Shown here piece by piece: positions 23,990 to 32,383 of a stretch of DNA of 64,000 nt. The translations under genes and the position numbers were made by a program. Source of the stretch: an uncultured Clostridia bacterium (GTDB lineage Bacteria; Bacillota; Clostridia; Oscillospirales; Ruminococcaceae); assembly GCA_947625735.1 (NCBI GenBank), contig CANQPL010000009.1, positions 1 through 64,000 of the forward strand. Reading direction: 5' to 3'. Each line of letters starts with the position of its first letter. Position 1 is the first letter of the stretch. The notes under the pieces are model-generated. The model was not told the origin of the DNA, did not search any database, and saw only the letters and a program-made list of their open reading frames with translations.

Positions 23990-24765
23990 AACGGCTGAAA
24001 TTTTCCTTTTCAACAAAGCTGACATTTGATAATTATGTACACGATCACAGCTTTGCGCTGCGTTTTACGCCAATAGAAAGTCCCGCTCAGCACCTTTCGG
24101 CATTTGAAGCGGATATATCTCCCTTTGTATCGGTGAAGAATACCTCAGATGCTTTCGGTAATACCGTTACCTGCGGATTTATCCGCAAGGAACACCGTTT
24201 TCTGGATTTTGAGATAGCAGGGATCGCACAGGTGGACTGCACAGTGCCGAAAACGGACTTCATGCCCTGTTACCGTTATCAGACAGCATACACAAAGCCC
24301 GATGCAGCACTGAGAGAGTTTTACCGTTTTACGGCGGAGGACTGCACTTTCACAGACCCGTTTGAAAGAGGAATGTACTTTTCGGATAAGCTGAGCGGAC
24401 ATATGCGCTATGAAAAGGGCGTGACGAATACAAAGACAACTGCCGCAGAGAGCTTTGCATTAAAGGCGGGGGTATGTCAGGATCATGCTCACATACTGCT
24501 GTCGCTTTTGAGAATGGATAACATTCCCTGCCGCTATGCAGCGGGACTTGCCTGCTGTGACGGCGAAACACACGGCTGGACAGAGCTGTGGGACGGCACA
24601 CGCTGGAGGGGTATCGACCCTGCAAACAACTGTCCTGTTACAGATGATTATATCGTGCTGTCACAGGGCAGGGATTTCAGTGACTGCGCCATTGACAGGG
24701 GAGTAATGTTCGGACAGTATACAAATCAGTTACAGCTTATCACATCAAGCGTAATGCAAATATGA
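23986..24765 (+). CDS. Transglutaminase-like protein
   Basis: A 259-residue protein with an N-terminal bacterial transglutaminase N domain (about 1-85) and a C-terminal papain-like transglutaminase core. The triad is visible: Cys in AGVCQDHAH, His in ETHGWTE and Asp in GIDPANN. Such proteins may act as peptidases or amide transferases rather than cross-linkers. The start is a GTG overlapping the alpha-E stop. No signal peptide is seen, so it should be cytosolic. Confidence 0.88.
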   Translation: MKRLKFSFSTKLTFDNYVHDHSFALRFTPIESPAQHLSAFEADISPFVSVKNTSDAFGNTVTCGFIRKEHRFLDFEIAGIAQVDCTVPKTDFMPCYRYQTAYTKPDAALREFYRFTAEDCTFTDPFERGMYFSDKLSGHMRYEKGVTNTKTTAAESFALKAGVCQDHAHILLSLLRMDNIPCRYAAGLACCDGETHGWTELWDGTRWRGIDPANNCPVTDDYIVLSQGRDFSDCAIDRGVMFGQYTNQLQLITSSVMQI

Positions 24766-24822
24766 AAATACTGCACTGAGCGGGGACATACCCCGCCCGG
24801 GGCTTCAGGGAGGAAATATCGG

Positions 24823-25767
24823 GTGGTAAAAACAATAGCACAGGCTTCACTGGGAGTACACGAGAAGCTGATGATACGCAAGAACACCATAAGAAACGGC
24901 AGTTCAAAGCAGCGTCTTAGCATCGTGACGGGTATACACGGCGATGAGCTGGAGGGACAGTATCTCGCTTACCTTATCGGAAGCCGTCTCAGGGAAAAAA
25001 TAGAATATTTAAACGGCACTGTAGACATCTATCCTGCCATGAACCCGTTGGGGATAGATTCCATAACACGGGGAATCCCCCTTTTTGACATTGACATGAA
25101 CCGCATCTTTCCCGGCTCTGAGGAGGGAACTATGCCCGAGGCGCTGGCGGCATCGGTTATAAATGATCTTAAAGGCTCAGATATATGCATTGATGTTCAT
25201 TCAAGCAATATTTTTTTAATGGAAATACCTCAGATCAGGATAAGCGTTCCTACAGCAGAAGTCCTTGTACCCTATGCCAAAATGCTTAATGTAGATTTTA
25301 TCTGGGTACACGAATCAGCCACGGTACTTGAATCCACACTTGCTCATACTCTCAATTCCATGGGAACGAAAACACTTGTTGTGGAAATGGGTGTCGGTAT
25401 GAGGATAACAAAGGAATACTGTTTTCAGGTATTTGACGGAGTGTTCAATCTTATGAAAAATATCGGAATGTGGAGCGGGGAAACTGTGCCTGTAAGAGAG
25501 CCTGTTATCTCCCTTAACCGCTCTGTCGGCTTTGTCAATTCAGATGCGGCGGGCATATTCGTGCCCTGTGCAAAATTCGGGGATCATGTGGAAAAGGGTC
25601 AGCTCATAGGTCAGGTGCTTGATCCTCTCAACGGAAGTCCTGCTGCGGATATAAAGGCTGTTTGCAGCGGAATGATATTTACATTAAGAGAGTATCCCGT
25701 TGTATACGGCGGCTCTCTGCTGGCAAGGATACTTATGTCTGAGAGTGAGGAAAAGTGCCATGAATAA
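24823..25767 (+). CDS. AstE/AspA-family zinc amidohydrolase (ligands present)
   Basis: The 314-residue protein is of the succinylglutamate desuccinylase/aspartoacylase family (M14-like). The zinc ligands are recognised as His and Glu in GIHGDELEG and His in DVHSS, with DIDMNRIFPG as a further family block. It would remove an acyl or aminoacyl group from an amino-acid-like substrate. A GTG start lies behind GGGAGG. It follows the transglutaminase gene by 57 bp, in the same direction, so it probably belongs to the same operon and pathway. Confidence 0.85.
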   Translation: MVKTIAQASLGVHEKLMIRKNTIRNGSSKQRLSIVTGIHGDELEGQYLAYLIGSRLREKIEYLNGTVDIYPAMNPLGIDSITRGIPLFDIDMNRIFPGSEEGTMPEALAASVINDLKGSDICIDVHSSNIFLMEIPQIRISVPTAEVLVPYAKMLNVDFIWVHESATVLESTLAHTLNSMGTKTLVVEMGVGMRITKEYCFQVFDGVFNLMKNIGMWSGETVPVREPVISLNRSVGFVNSDAAGIFVPCAKFGDHVEKGQLIGQVLDPLNGSPAADIKAVCSGMIFTLREYPVVYGGSLLARILMSESEEKCHE

Positions 25768-26686
25768 GGAGATAATATTTACACTTCGCTCTCCGTACAG
25801 AGAGAATATGGACGTTGTGGGATACCGTTTCGGCTCGGGAGAACGCTCTGCGGCAATTGTCGGCTCATTCAGGGGAAACGAGATACAGCAGATGTATGTC
25901 TGCTCACAGCTTGTAAAGATCCTCAGACGCCTTGAGGAAACAGGTCAGATCGTAAAGGGCAAGGAGATAATGGTTATCCCCTGTGTGAACTATTATTCCA
26001 TGAATATCGGCAAGCGTTTTTGGCCAATGGATAACACCGATATAAACAGAATGTTCCCGGGCTATGATATGGGGGAAACAACACAGCGTATTGCAGACGG
26101 CGTATTTGCACGTTTGCAGGGATATGAATACGGCATACAGCTTGCCAGCTTCTATCAGCCGGGCAATTTTCTGGGTCATGTGAAGATGATGGAAACAGGG
26201 TTTACAGACAAGGAGCTTATGAAAAAATTCGGGCTTCGCTACGGGATAGTCCGTGAGCCTCGTCCCTACGACACCACCACTTTAAATTATAACTGGCAGA
26301 TCTGGGAAACAAAGGCATTTTCGGTTTATTCGGGCAGCACGGACAGGATAGACGAAAATGCGGCACGTGAATCCATTGATGCCATACTGAGGTTTTTAAA
26401 CGGTACGGGTATAATCACAAGGAAGGTGCGCCCGGGATATCTTACAAGCATAATACCCGAAAGCAATGTGGCGCAGATACATACCGAAACGGCGGGCATT
26501 TTTGTGAGCATGACCGAAACGGGCAGGGAAGCGGCTGAAAATGACGTCATAGGGAAAATAGTCGATCCCTTTGACGGTGAAACGCTTTCGCTTATACGTA
26601 CACGATTTAGCGGGATAGTCTTTTTCGAGTACGACTCGCCGCTGATAAATGAGCATACCGTGGTTTTCAAGATAATAAGAGAATAA
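25760..26686 (+). CDS. AstE/AspA-like protein lacking zinc ligands
   Basis: A 308-residue paralogue of the previous gene, with the same blocks (DNTDINRMFPGYD, VDPFDGE). The zinc-binding sites are altered: GSFRGNEIQQ replaces the HGxE motif (His to Arg, Glu kept), and the DxH site reads IQLASFYQ. It is therefore probably inactive as a zinc hydrolase, and may be a regulatory or structural partner of the upstream enzyme. Translation is coupled: ATG 25760 overlaps the previous stop by 8 nt. An intrinsic terminator follows. Confidence 0.75.
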   Translation: MNKEIIFTLRSPYRENMDVVGYRFGSGERSAAIVGSFRGNEIQQMYVCSQLVKILRRLEETGQIVKGKEIMVIPCVNYYSMNIGKRFWPMDNTDINRMFPGYDMGETTQRIADGVFARLQGYEYGIQLASFYQPGNFLGHVKMMETGFTDKELMKKFGLRYGIVREPRPYDTTTLNYNWQIWETKAFSVYSGSTDRIDENAARESIDAILRFLNGTGIITRKVRPGYLTSIIPESNVAQIHTETAGIFVSMTETGREAAENDVIGKIVDPFDGETLSLIRTRFSGIVFFEYDSPLINEHTVVFKIIRE

Positions 26687-26699
26687 AAGCAGATATTCG

Positions 26700-26731
26700 G
26701 AGCAGGATAAGAAGGTTATCCTGCTCTTTTT
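26700..26731 (+). terminator. Terminator of the ATP-grasp/AstE operon
   Basis: GAGCAGGATAA (26700-26710) and TTATCCTGCTC (26716-26726) form an 11-bp stem with a five-base loop, followed by five T residues. Confidence 0.92.
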
Positions 26732-26794
26732 AAAAAATAACAAGAAATTTTATAATATATTCAAAATTAAAGCTGAAAAAAGAGGAAAATTATC

Positions 26795-26823
26795 TTGCAT
26801 TTTCCGATAAATTATAGTATAAT
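26795..26823 (+). promoter_or_regulatory. Promoter of oadG-oadB
   Basis: TTGCAT (26795-26800) and TATAAT (26818-26823) are 17 bp apart, ahead of the oadG-like gene at 26878. Confidence 0.75.
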
Positions 26824-26877
26824 AAGATTGATTATAAAATATTTAAAGCAGCTTCTTTTTGAAAGGAAGGTATGTTC

Positions 26878-27279
26878 ATGGAAATGGAATGGAGCTATGT
26901 GGGTGCGGTAGTTATATCCGGACTTGTCATAGTTTTTACGGCTCTTCTGCTCCTGATACTTGCAGTATGGCTCATGGGAGAGATATTTGCGGTTATCAAG
27001 GGCGAAAAGAAAAAGAAGATAAAGCCCGAGGACAGAGAAGCCCCTGCGCCTGTTGTCCGTGTGCCTGTTGTTACAGAGCCTGCCGTGCAGGCAATACCCG
27101 CCGTGACCGATACAGAGTCTGAGGACGAGATAGCGGCAGTTATTGCGGCGGCAGTGGCGGCAATGTCAGCAGAGAGCGGCAAGGCTATGAAGATAAAGAG
27201 TATCCGTCCCGCAAGAGGCAGAGTGCGCACAAATGCATGGGCGGGAGCGGCGGCAAGCGAAGCCACCCGCACATTTTAA
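26878..27279 (+). CDS. OadG-like sodium pump decarboxylase gamma subunit
   Basis: A 133-residue protein with one membrane helix near the N-terminus (VGAVVISGLVIVFTALLLLI), a charged KGEKKKKIK segment, and a long Ala/Pro/Val-rich cytosolic tail. This is the OadG layout, in which the single-span gamma subunit holds the carboxyltransferase and beta subunits together. ATG 26878 is chosen because GGAAGG lies seven bases upstream; ATG 26872 is almost in contact with that site. oadB follows after 22 bp. Confidence 0.75.
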   Translation: MEMEWSYVGAVVISGLVIVFTALLLLILAVWLMGEIFAVIKGEKKKKIKPEDREAPAPVVRVPVVTEPAVQAIPAVTDTESEDEIAAVIAAAVAAMSAESGKAMKIKSIRPARGRVRTNAWAGAAASEATRTF

Positions 27280-27301
27280 AGAAAGGGGAAGTGCTGTCTG
27301 A

Positions 27302-28501
27302 ATGTTTACTATCTTTCTTAATACCATATCCGATCTCATAGCGTCCTCGGGGCTTGCCTCAATGACAATAGAAAATGCGGCTATGATACTTATTGCGTTT
27401 TTGTTTATGTGGCTTGCCATCAAGCATAAATTCGAGCCGCTGCTTCTGCTGCCTATCGCATTCGGAATGCTGCTGACGAATCTTCCCAACACGGGAATGT
27501 ATCACCCGGAGCTATGGAACATAAACTCCGGAGAGGAGATAAGCTACAGCGATGTTCTCCATGAAGGAGGACTTCTTGACCTTTTGTACATGGGAGTAAA
27601 GTTACAGATATATCCTGCGCTCATATTTCTCGGTATCGGCTGTATGACCGATTTTGCTCCCCTTATCGCAAACCCAAAGAGCTTTCTGCTCGGAGCGGCT
27701 GCACAGGCGGGAATATTTCTGACATTTATCGGAGCGGCTGCATTCGGCTTTAACGGCAATGAAGCGGGAGCTATCTCCATTATAGGCGGTGCGGACGGTC
27801 CTACGGCGATTTATGTATCGAGCCTGCTTTTAAACGGCGGAGGATACAAGGTAGAGGTAGGTACTATTGCACTGGCGGCATATACCTACATGGCGCTTGT
27901 ACCTCTTATCCAGCCGCCCATTATGAGGGCGCTTACCACCAAAAAGGAGCGCCTTGTCAGAATGACCCAGTTAAGAGCGGTATCCAAGACGGAAAAGATC
28001 ATATTCCCCATAGCGGTAACGGTCATAATCGCACTGCTTGTACCCTCGGCAGCACCTCTTGTAGGAATGCTTATGCTTGGAAATCTCTTTAAGGAAAGCG
28101 GCGTGGTAGACAGACTTTGCAAGACCGCACAGAATGAGCTTATGAATATTATAACCATTTTCCTCGGTATCTCCGTAGGTGCTACAACTGTAGCCGAGAA
28201 GATAATTTCCATAGATTTTCTTAAAGTCATCGTTCTCGGTGTAATTGCGTTCAGTGTAGGAACGGCGGCAGGCGTGCTTTTCGGAAAGCTCATGTATGTT
28301 GTGACGGGCGGCAAGGTAAATCCCCTTATCGGTTCTGCGGGAGTATCGGCAGTGCCTATGGCTGCAAGGCAGTCCCAGAAGGTGGGTGCGGAAGCCGATC
28401 CCACAAACTTCCTGCTCATGCACGCAATGGGACCCAATGTAGCGGGCGTTATCGGTTCGGCAGTAGCTGCGGGTGTGCTGCTCAGTATCATACCCCACTA
28501 A
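27302..28501 (+). CDS. Sodium ion-translocating decarboxylase beta subunit
   Basis: The 399-residue polytopic membrane protein matches OadB/GcdB/MmdB. The sodium-site motifs are intact: GGADGPTAIYVSSLL with the key Asp, and NPLIGSAGVSAVPMAARQSQ with the Asn-Gly-Ser set. It decarboxylates carboxybiotin and pumps sodium ions out. No alpha (carboxyltransferase) or biotin carrier gene lies next to it in this window, so partners must be encoded elsewhere. It forms a unit with the gamma-like gene in front. Confidence 0.92.
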   Translation: MFTIFLNTISDLIASSGLASMTIENAAMILIAFLFMWLAIKHKFEPLLLLPIAFGMLLTNLPNTGMYHPELWNINSGEEISYSDVLHEGGLLDLLYMGVKLQIYPALIFLGIGCMTDFAPLIANPKSFLLGAAAQAGIFLTFIGAAAFGFNGNEAGAISIIGGADGPTAIYVSSLLLNGGGYKVEVGTIALAAYTYMALVPLIQPPIMRALTTKKERLVRMTQLRAVSKTEKIIFPIAVTVIIALLVPSAAPLVGMLMLGNLFKESGVVDRLCKTAQNELMNIITIFLGISVGATTVAEKIISIDFLKVIVLGVIAFSVGTAAGVLFGKLMYVVTGGKVNPLIGSAGVSAVPMAARQSQKVGAEADPTNFLLMHAMGPNVAGVIGSAVAAGVLLSIIPH

Positions 28502-28525
28502 AAATTATAACATTTTACGTTCATA

Positions 28526-28547
28526 CTGTGTACAGGCGTGTACACAG
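28526..28547. promoter_or_regulatory. Inverted repeat in the oadB-CmpB gap
   Basis: CTGTGTAC (28526-28533) and GTACACAG (28540-28547) flank six bases. No T run follows. It could be an operator for the next gene or a weak RNA hairpin. Confidence 0.5.
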
Positions 28548-28624
28548 ATAAGGAGGCGGACAAGAGATTATAAAAGCGGATAATGCGTGAATTTTCGGAA
28601 ATGTTAAGAAGGAGGAATTTTTAG

Positions 28625-29263
28625 ATGGATACCAAATATGATATGTATTCCCTTGCTGTAATGGCAGTAGTAATATCATTTCTGGGATTTAATCTTGAAA
28701 ACATCTGGCTGCTTATCACAAAAGGCTATGCCGATAACCGGAATATGCGTCTGCCGTTTCTGCTGGGCTACGGCGTAATAGTTACGGGAATGTATCTGTT
28801 TCTGGGACTACCTGCCGATTTTGCGGACAGAGTTGCCGCAATTTTTCCGGGATTGTCAAAGGTCAGAAGGTCAGCATATTTTATTATGGTCTTTATTATC
28901 GTCAGCGTAGGGGAGATCGTCTTAGGTACATTTATGGAAAAAACCTGTCATATTGAATACTGGAACTATGAATGGATACCCATGCACATCACCAAATACA
29001 CATCTGTGCCGACAAGCATCGGCTTTGCCATAATAATTACTCTTTTTATGGAGTACTGCTTTGATCCTATCATGACAATTATATGTCAGATCCCTTTTCT
29101 GAAGCGCAAATACTGGTCAACGCTGCTCATTTCACTGCTGACAGCGGACTGTCTGCACAGCTACCGTGAAATGCGTCAATCGAAAGGTTTCTACAAGCTG
29201 TGGCAGTTCAATATGGAAAGAAAAGAGCAAAACGAGCATCATCTGATGCTTATGAAAAAATAA
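28625..29263 (+). CDS. CmpB-like putative ABC-transporter type IV membrane protein
   Basis: A 212-residue membrane protein with about five hydrophobic segments. The central part, with GEIVLGTFMEKTCHIEYWNYEWIPMHITKY, resembles the putative ABC-transporter type IV (CmpB) family of Firmicutes, for which no substrate is known. No ATPase gene accompanies it directly. AAGGAGG precedes the ATG, and a strong terminator follows. Confidence 0.6.
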   Translation: MDTKYDMYSLAVMAVVISFLGFNLENIWLLITKGYADNRNMRLPFLLGYGVIVTGMYLFLGLPADFADRVAAIFPGLSKVRRSAYFIMVFIIVSVGEIVLGTFMEKTCHIEYWNYEWIPMHITKYTSVPTSIGFAIIITLFMEYCFDPIMTIICQIPFLKRKYWSTLLISLLTADCLHSYREMRQSKGFYKLWQFNMERKEQNEHHLMLMKK

Positions 29264-29288
29264 TGAATATTCATCTTTTCAATATTTT

Positions 29289-29323
29289 AAGCAGACAGAT
29301 AGCACGATCTGTCTGCTTTTTTT
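29289..29323 (+). terminator. Intrinsic terminator
   Basis: AAGCAGACAGAT (29289-29300) and ATCTGTCTGCTT (29307-29318) form a 12-bp stem followed by a T run. It closes the CmpB-like gene. Confidence 0.93.
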
Positions 29324-29351
29324 ATATCCTGTTTTTATTTAACGCAATTCC

Positions 29352-29774
29352 TTATTTTTTCCCTCCGTATTTTGACCTCAGCGCAGAATTTAACCTGTCC
29401 GCCTCATGCTTTGAGGAAATAAAAATAACGGTAAAGGTAAACACATAAACAGCTCCCGTAGATATGACCATTGTCATGATCCCCTTAATGTCAGAGCCTA
29501 CCCAGCCGAAGAACCGTCCCAGAGCTGTCATGACTGCACAAAGGGTAATATAATGCAGGAGGATACGCAAATAATATCCCCTCCTCGTCCTTGATTCTCC
29601 GCAGAAGAATGCAGTCGTTACCAACGATGTAACAAGGGCGGCACAGGGCATCTGTATCAGCATTTTTGTGCTGATACTGTCAATATCCTCTATAAGCATG
29701 ACCGCAATGAATACAAATACAATGCCCGTTGTAACAGATGTAAAAAGTTTTATCAGATCTGTAATAAATTTCAT
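29352..29774 (-). CDS. DUF3021 membrane protein
   Basis: A 140-residue protein with four predicted membrane helices, matching DUF3021. Members are typically encoded directly behind a LytTR DNA-binding protein, as here, and probably modulate it. ATG 29774 is chosen because AGAGGTG is seven bases upstream; the GTG at 29783 is the alternative. It is the last gene of the ABC-permease-LytTR operon. Confidence 0.8.
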   Translation of the reverse strand: MKFITDLIKLFTSVTTGIVFVFIAVMLIEDIDSISTKMLIQMPCAALVTSLVTTAFFCGESRTRRGYYLRILLHYITLCAVMTALGRFFGWVGSDIKGIMTMVISTGAVYVFTFTVIFISSKHEADRLNSALRSKYGGKK

Positions 29775-29779
29775 TTTAC

Positions 29780-30229
29780 TCACCTCTCAGCGATTCCCAG
29801 CTTTTTCTTCAGTTCCGGCACATACTGTCTTGAAATAATAACTCTTTCCTTATTTTTAAGAACAGCTTCAAGCCTTGAACCGAGTATGGGTGAAATAAGC
29901 TCTATCCATGAAATATTTACAATGACCGATTTTGATATACGCTGAAAATCTGTGTATTCAAATCTTTTTTCAAGCTCGTACAGCTTTTCTTTCACCTCAT
30001 AAACTTCCTTTTCGCAATATGCAAAGACCCTGTTATCCACCGATTCAAAATAACATATATCCTTTAAAGAGAGCAGCTTCATCACCTTGTCACTGTAACC
30101 CGCAATGCGTGTCACTCCTCTCTGACTGAGGGAACGAATGAGAGACATCAGCTCATCGTCAAGTTCTCTGCACCTGATGATTATCTCATCTTCTTCGCCG
30201 TCATCGGGTGTTTCCAATCTTATTTTCAT
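29780..30229 (-). CDS. LytTR-family DNA-binding regulator
   Basis: A 149-residue protein with a short N-terminal segment and a C-terminal LytTR domain (LKDICYFESVDNRVFAYCEKEVYEVKEKLYELEKRF, then FQRISKSVIVNISWIELISP). There is no receiver domain, so it is not a classical response regulator; control may come through the DUF3021 partner. It probably regulates the ABC transporter genes of the same operon. Confidence 0.9.
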   Translation of the reverse strand: MKIRLETPDDGEEDEIIIRCRELDDELMSLIRSLSQRGVTRIAGYSDKVMKLLSLKDICYFESVDNRVFAYCEKEVYEVKEKLYELEKRFEYTDFQRISKSVIVNISWIELISPILGSRLEAVLKNKERVIISRQYVPELKKKLGIAER

Positions 30230-30233
30230 AAGA

Positions 30234-31145
30234 CTACTTGTCCTTTCGTTTTATCATGGTTGTGAGTGCCGTTCCGAGGAGTGAGAAGAATATTCCCGCC
30301 GCTGTTACTATGATAACGCATTGTCCCGGCAAAACGCTGTTTCCGAAAGCTTCAAGGCTTATCCCCATAATATTTTTGTACCGCTCCGCCATTTCAATGG
30401 GCGCATCAGCAAAGGTAATATCCGCAGCAGTCCTTGTCATAACATCTCTGAACATTGCCGTAGAATAGATAACGGGAGTGCAGCTCAGAACATTTGCTAC
30501 CCCCTGAGAAAGCTGTCCCACAGGGAGATAGATACCGCCCAGAAAGCCCACAAGCGTTCCGATTATCATACCAAGTCCGCTCCACGCTCCCTCGCTTTTT
30601 ACAAGAATGGCAGCAGGATACATTACAGCGGAATAGGCAAAGGAATTTACAAGTATCATTCCGAAAAGCCTAATATGCTCTGCAAGGGTAAAAGCCTGCA
30701 TACCCTTTACACACAGATATATTTCCGATACTGCGGCTGTTATCAGGCAGATCATCACAGAGGAGATACAGGCTGCCAGAATATAGGAAAAGGAAATTAC
30801 AAAGCGGCTGACAGGAGATGTGCAGATAGAATTTATCTTCCCGCTTGTTTTGTCCTTTATGATCGAGGAAAGGGTCGTAAGGGTGACCATAACGGCATTT
30901 ATGGGAATTATCCCTCCGATCGTCCATGCAGTGCATAAAAGCTCTGCGTTTTTTTCATCATTGGAGGTATCATGTCCGGGCAGCACGGCAAGCAGCTCTG
31001 TAACAGCGTCAACATTCGTATCTCCCAGAAAAACGAACATCAGCATAATAATTATAAGCATGGAAAGCATTGACATCAGCACTGCGCCCCGCTCACGGAA
31101 ATACAGCAGCATATTTCTTTTTGTAAGGTAAAAAAGCTCCCACAT
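30234..31145 (-). CDS. ABC-2 type transporter permease
   Basis: A 303-residue protein with an N-terminal helix, a large extracytoplasmic loop (about residues 45-85) and five further hydrophobic segments, as in ABC-2 exporter permeases. ATG 31145 is clear: AAAGGAGG lies eight bases upstream, and the longer frame overlaps the ATPase without a ribosome site. It pairs with the ATPase gene in front. The substrate may be a drug or peptide, but this is not known. Confidence 0.87.
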   Translation of the reverse strand: MWELFYLTKRNMLLYFRERGAVLMSMLSMLIIIMLMFVFLGDTNVDAVTELLAVLPGHDTSNDEKNAELLCTAWTIGGIIPINAVMVTLTTLSSIIKDKTSGKINSICTSPVSRFVISFSYILAACISSVMICLITAAVSEIYLCVKGMQAFTLAEHIRLFGMILVNSFAYSAVMYPAAILVKSEGAWSGLGMIIGTLVGFLGGIYLPVGQLSQGVANVLSCTPVIYSTAMFRDVMTRTAADITFADAPIEMAERYKNIMGISLEAFGNSVLPGQCVIIVTAAGIFFSLLGTALTTMIKRKDK

Positions 31146-31146
31146 A

Positions 31147-32052
31147 TCAGTAATCCTCCTTTGTGATCTCCAGAAAAACATCGTCAAGTGTTCCGTGTAT
31201 CACTTCAAAGCTGTCAAATCCTGCGTCAATGCTGTTAAGAATAGCAAGAGCCTCTTTTGCAGAACGGAGCTTTATGCTGACGCCATAGCTTTCCTCCGTA
31301 CAGTCCTTATCCCTAAATTTTTTCATTATCTCCGACTTCTGACTGCTGCCGCAGTAAATTTTCAGTCTGTCAAAGGCATACGCCGCTTTAAGCTCATGAG
31401 GGAGTCCGCAGGCGATAATATGTCCCTTGTTGAGAATAATAATTTTATCCGCTTTAGCCGCCTCCTCCATATAGTGAGTGGTAAGGAATACGGTAAGCTC
31501 TGTTTTCCTTTGCAGCTCCTCAATTGCTTCCCACACCTCACGGCGGGAGGCGGGATCAAGTCCCATTGTGGGTTCATCAAGTATAAGTATTTCGGGGGTG
31601 TGGATAAGTGCCGCAGCTATCTCGCATTTCCTTTTCTGACCTCCCGAAAGGGTGCTGTACCGCTTATTCAGAATATCCCGTGACAAAAATATTTCGCAGA
31701 GTTTTGAGAGATCCTTTTCGACAGAGCTTCTGTCCGCACCGTGTATTATACCCCGACAGATGAGATTTTCCTTTACCGTCAGCGGGTCGTCAAGCACATT
31801 GTTCTGATAAACCACACCTATTTTTTCACGGATATGCCTGCCGTCCTTTTTTGTATCAAATCCGCAAATTTCTATTTTTCCCGATGCAGGTTCAAGGAGC
31901 GTGGACATCATGTTGATAGTTGTTGATTTTCCTGCGCCGTTTACTCCGAGAAAACCGATAAACTGTCCCCGTTTTACCGAAAAAGAAATATTATCCACAG
32001 CTTTAAAGCTGCCGTAGGTCTTAGTAACGTTTTCAAGATTTATTGCGTTCAT
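31147..32052 (-). CDS. ABC transporter ATP-binding protein
   Basis: A 301-residue DrrA/CcmA-type ATPase with Walker A GVNGAGKST, signature LSGGQKRK, Walker B ILILDEPTMGLD and the switch His in TTHYMEE. A C-terminal extension of about 80 residues is typical of ABC-2 exporters. ATG 32052 lies behind AGGAGGGG; the longer frame has no site. The start codon and ribosome site lie within an inverted repeat at 32051-32073. Confidence 0.93.
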   Translation of the reverse strand: MNAINLENVTKTYGSFKAVDNISFSVKRGQFIGFLGVNGAGKSTTINMMSTLLEPASGKIEICGFDTKKDGRHIREKIGVVYQNNVLDDPLTVKENLICRGIIHGADRSSVEKDLSKLCEIFLSRDILNKRYSTLSGGQKRKCEIAAALIHTPEILILDEPTMGLDPASRREVWEAIEELQRKTELTVFLTTHYMEEAAKADKIIILNKGHIIACGLPHELKAAYAFDRLKIYCGSSQKSEIMKKFRDKDCTEESYGVSIKLRSAKEALAILNSIDAGFDSFEVIHGTLDDVFLEITKEDY

Positions 32053-32101
32053 ATGTACCCCTCCTGTACATATCATAACACATACAGTCTTTTAAAGTCA
32101 A
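32051..32101 (-). promoter_or_regulatory. ABC operon promoter with inverted repeat over the start region
   Basis: On the minus strand TTGACT (32101-32096) and TATGAT (32077-32072) are 18 bp apart. ATATGTAC (32051-32058) and GTACATAT (32066-32073) flank seven bases and span from the -10 to the start codon, with the ribosome site in the centre. A repressor bound here would block initiation; an RNA hairpin could mask the start codon. Confidence 0.65.
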
Positions 32102-32247
32102 TAAAAGATCGGTAAGCTGCATATTTTAAGGGGTAATATGCATTAAATGCCGCTTTTACAGACAGAATAGTATCCGCTGTCAAAGCTATGGTGATCCCGC
32201 TGCAAATCGGCTTTATGAATTTTCTTTCGCTAAATTCCGTAAAACTG
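32102..32247. other. Gap between divergent ABC operon and SNF symporter
   Basis: AT-rich, with no convincing frame. The ABC promoter lies on its left and the symporter promoter on its right. Confidence 0.5.
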
Positions 32248-32276
32248 TTGACTTCCATGAAATAATCATGTATAAT
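32248..32276 (+). promoter_or_regulatory. Promoter of the SNF-family symporter
   Basis: TTGACT (32248-32253) and TATAAT (32271-32276) are 17 bp apart. The transcript would have a leader of about 100 bases, in which I see no strong hairpin. Confidence 0.75.
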
Positions 32277-32383
32277 AAATAACAGATTGTGAATGCATTT
32301 GAATTTCATTTCTGCAAGTCTGCCTGCGTGATCTGCACAGACAGCATAAACGATCGTTATCTGCATGAAAGGAAGTGTTTTGT

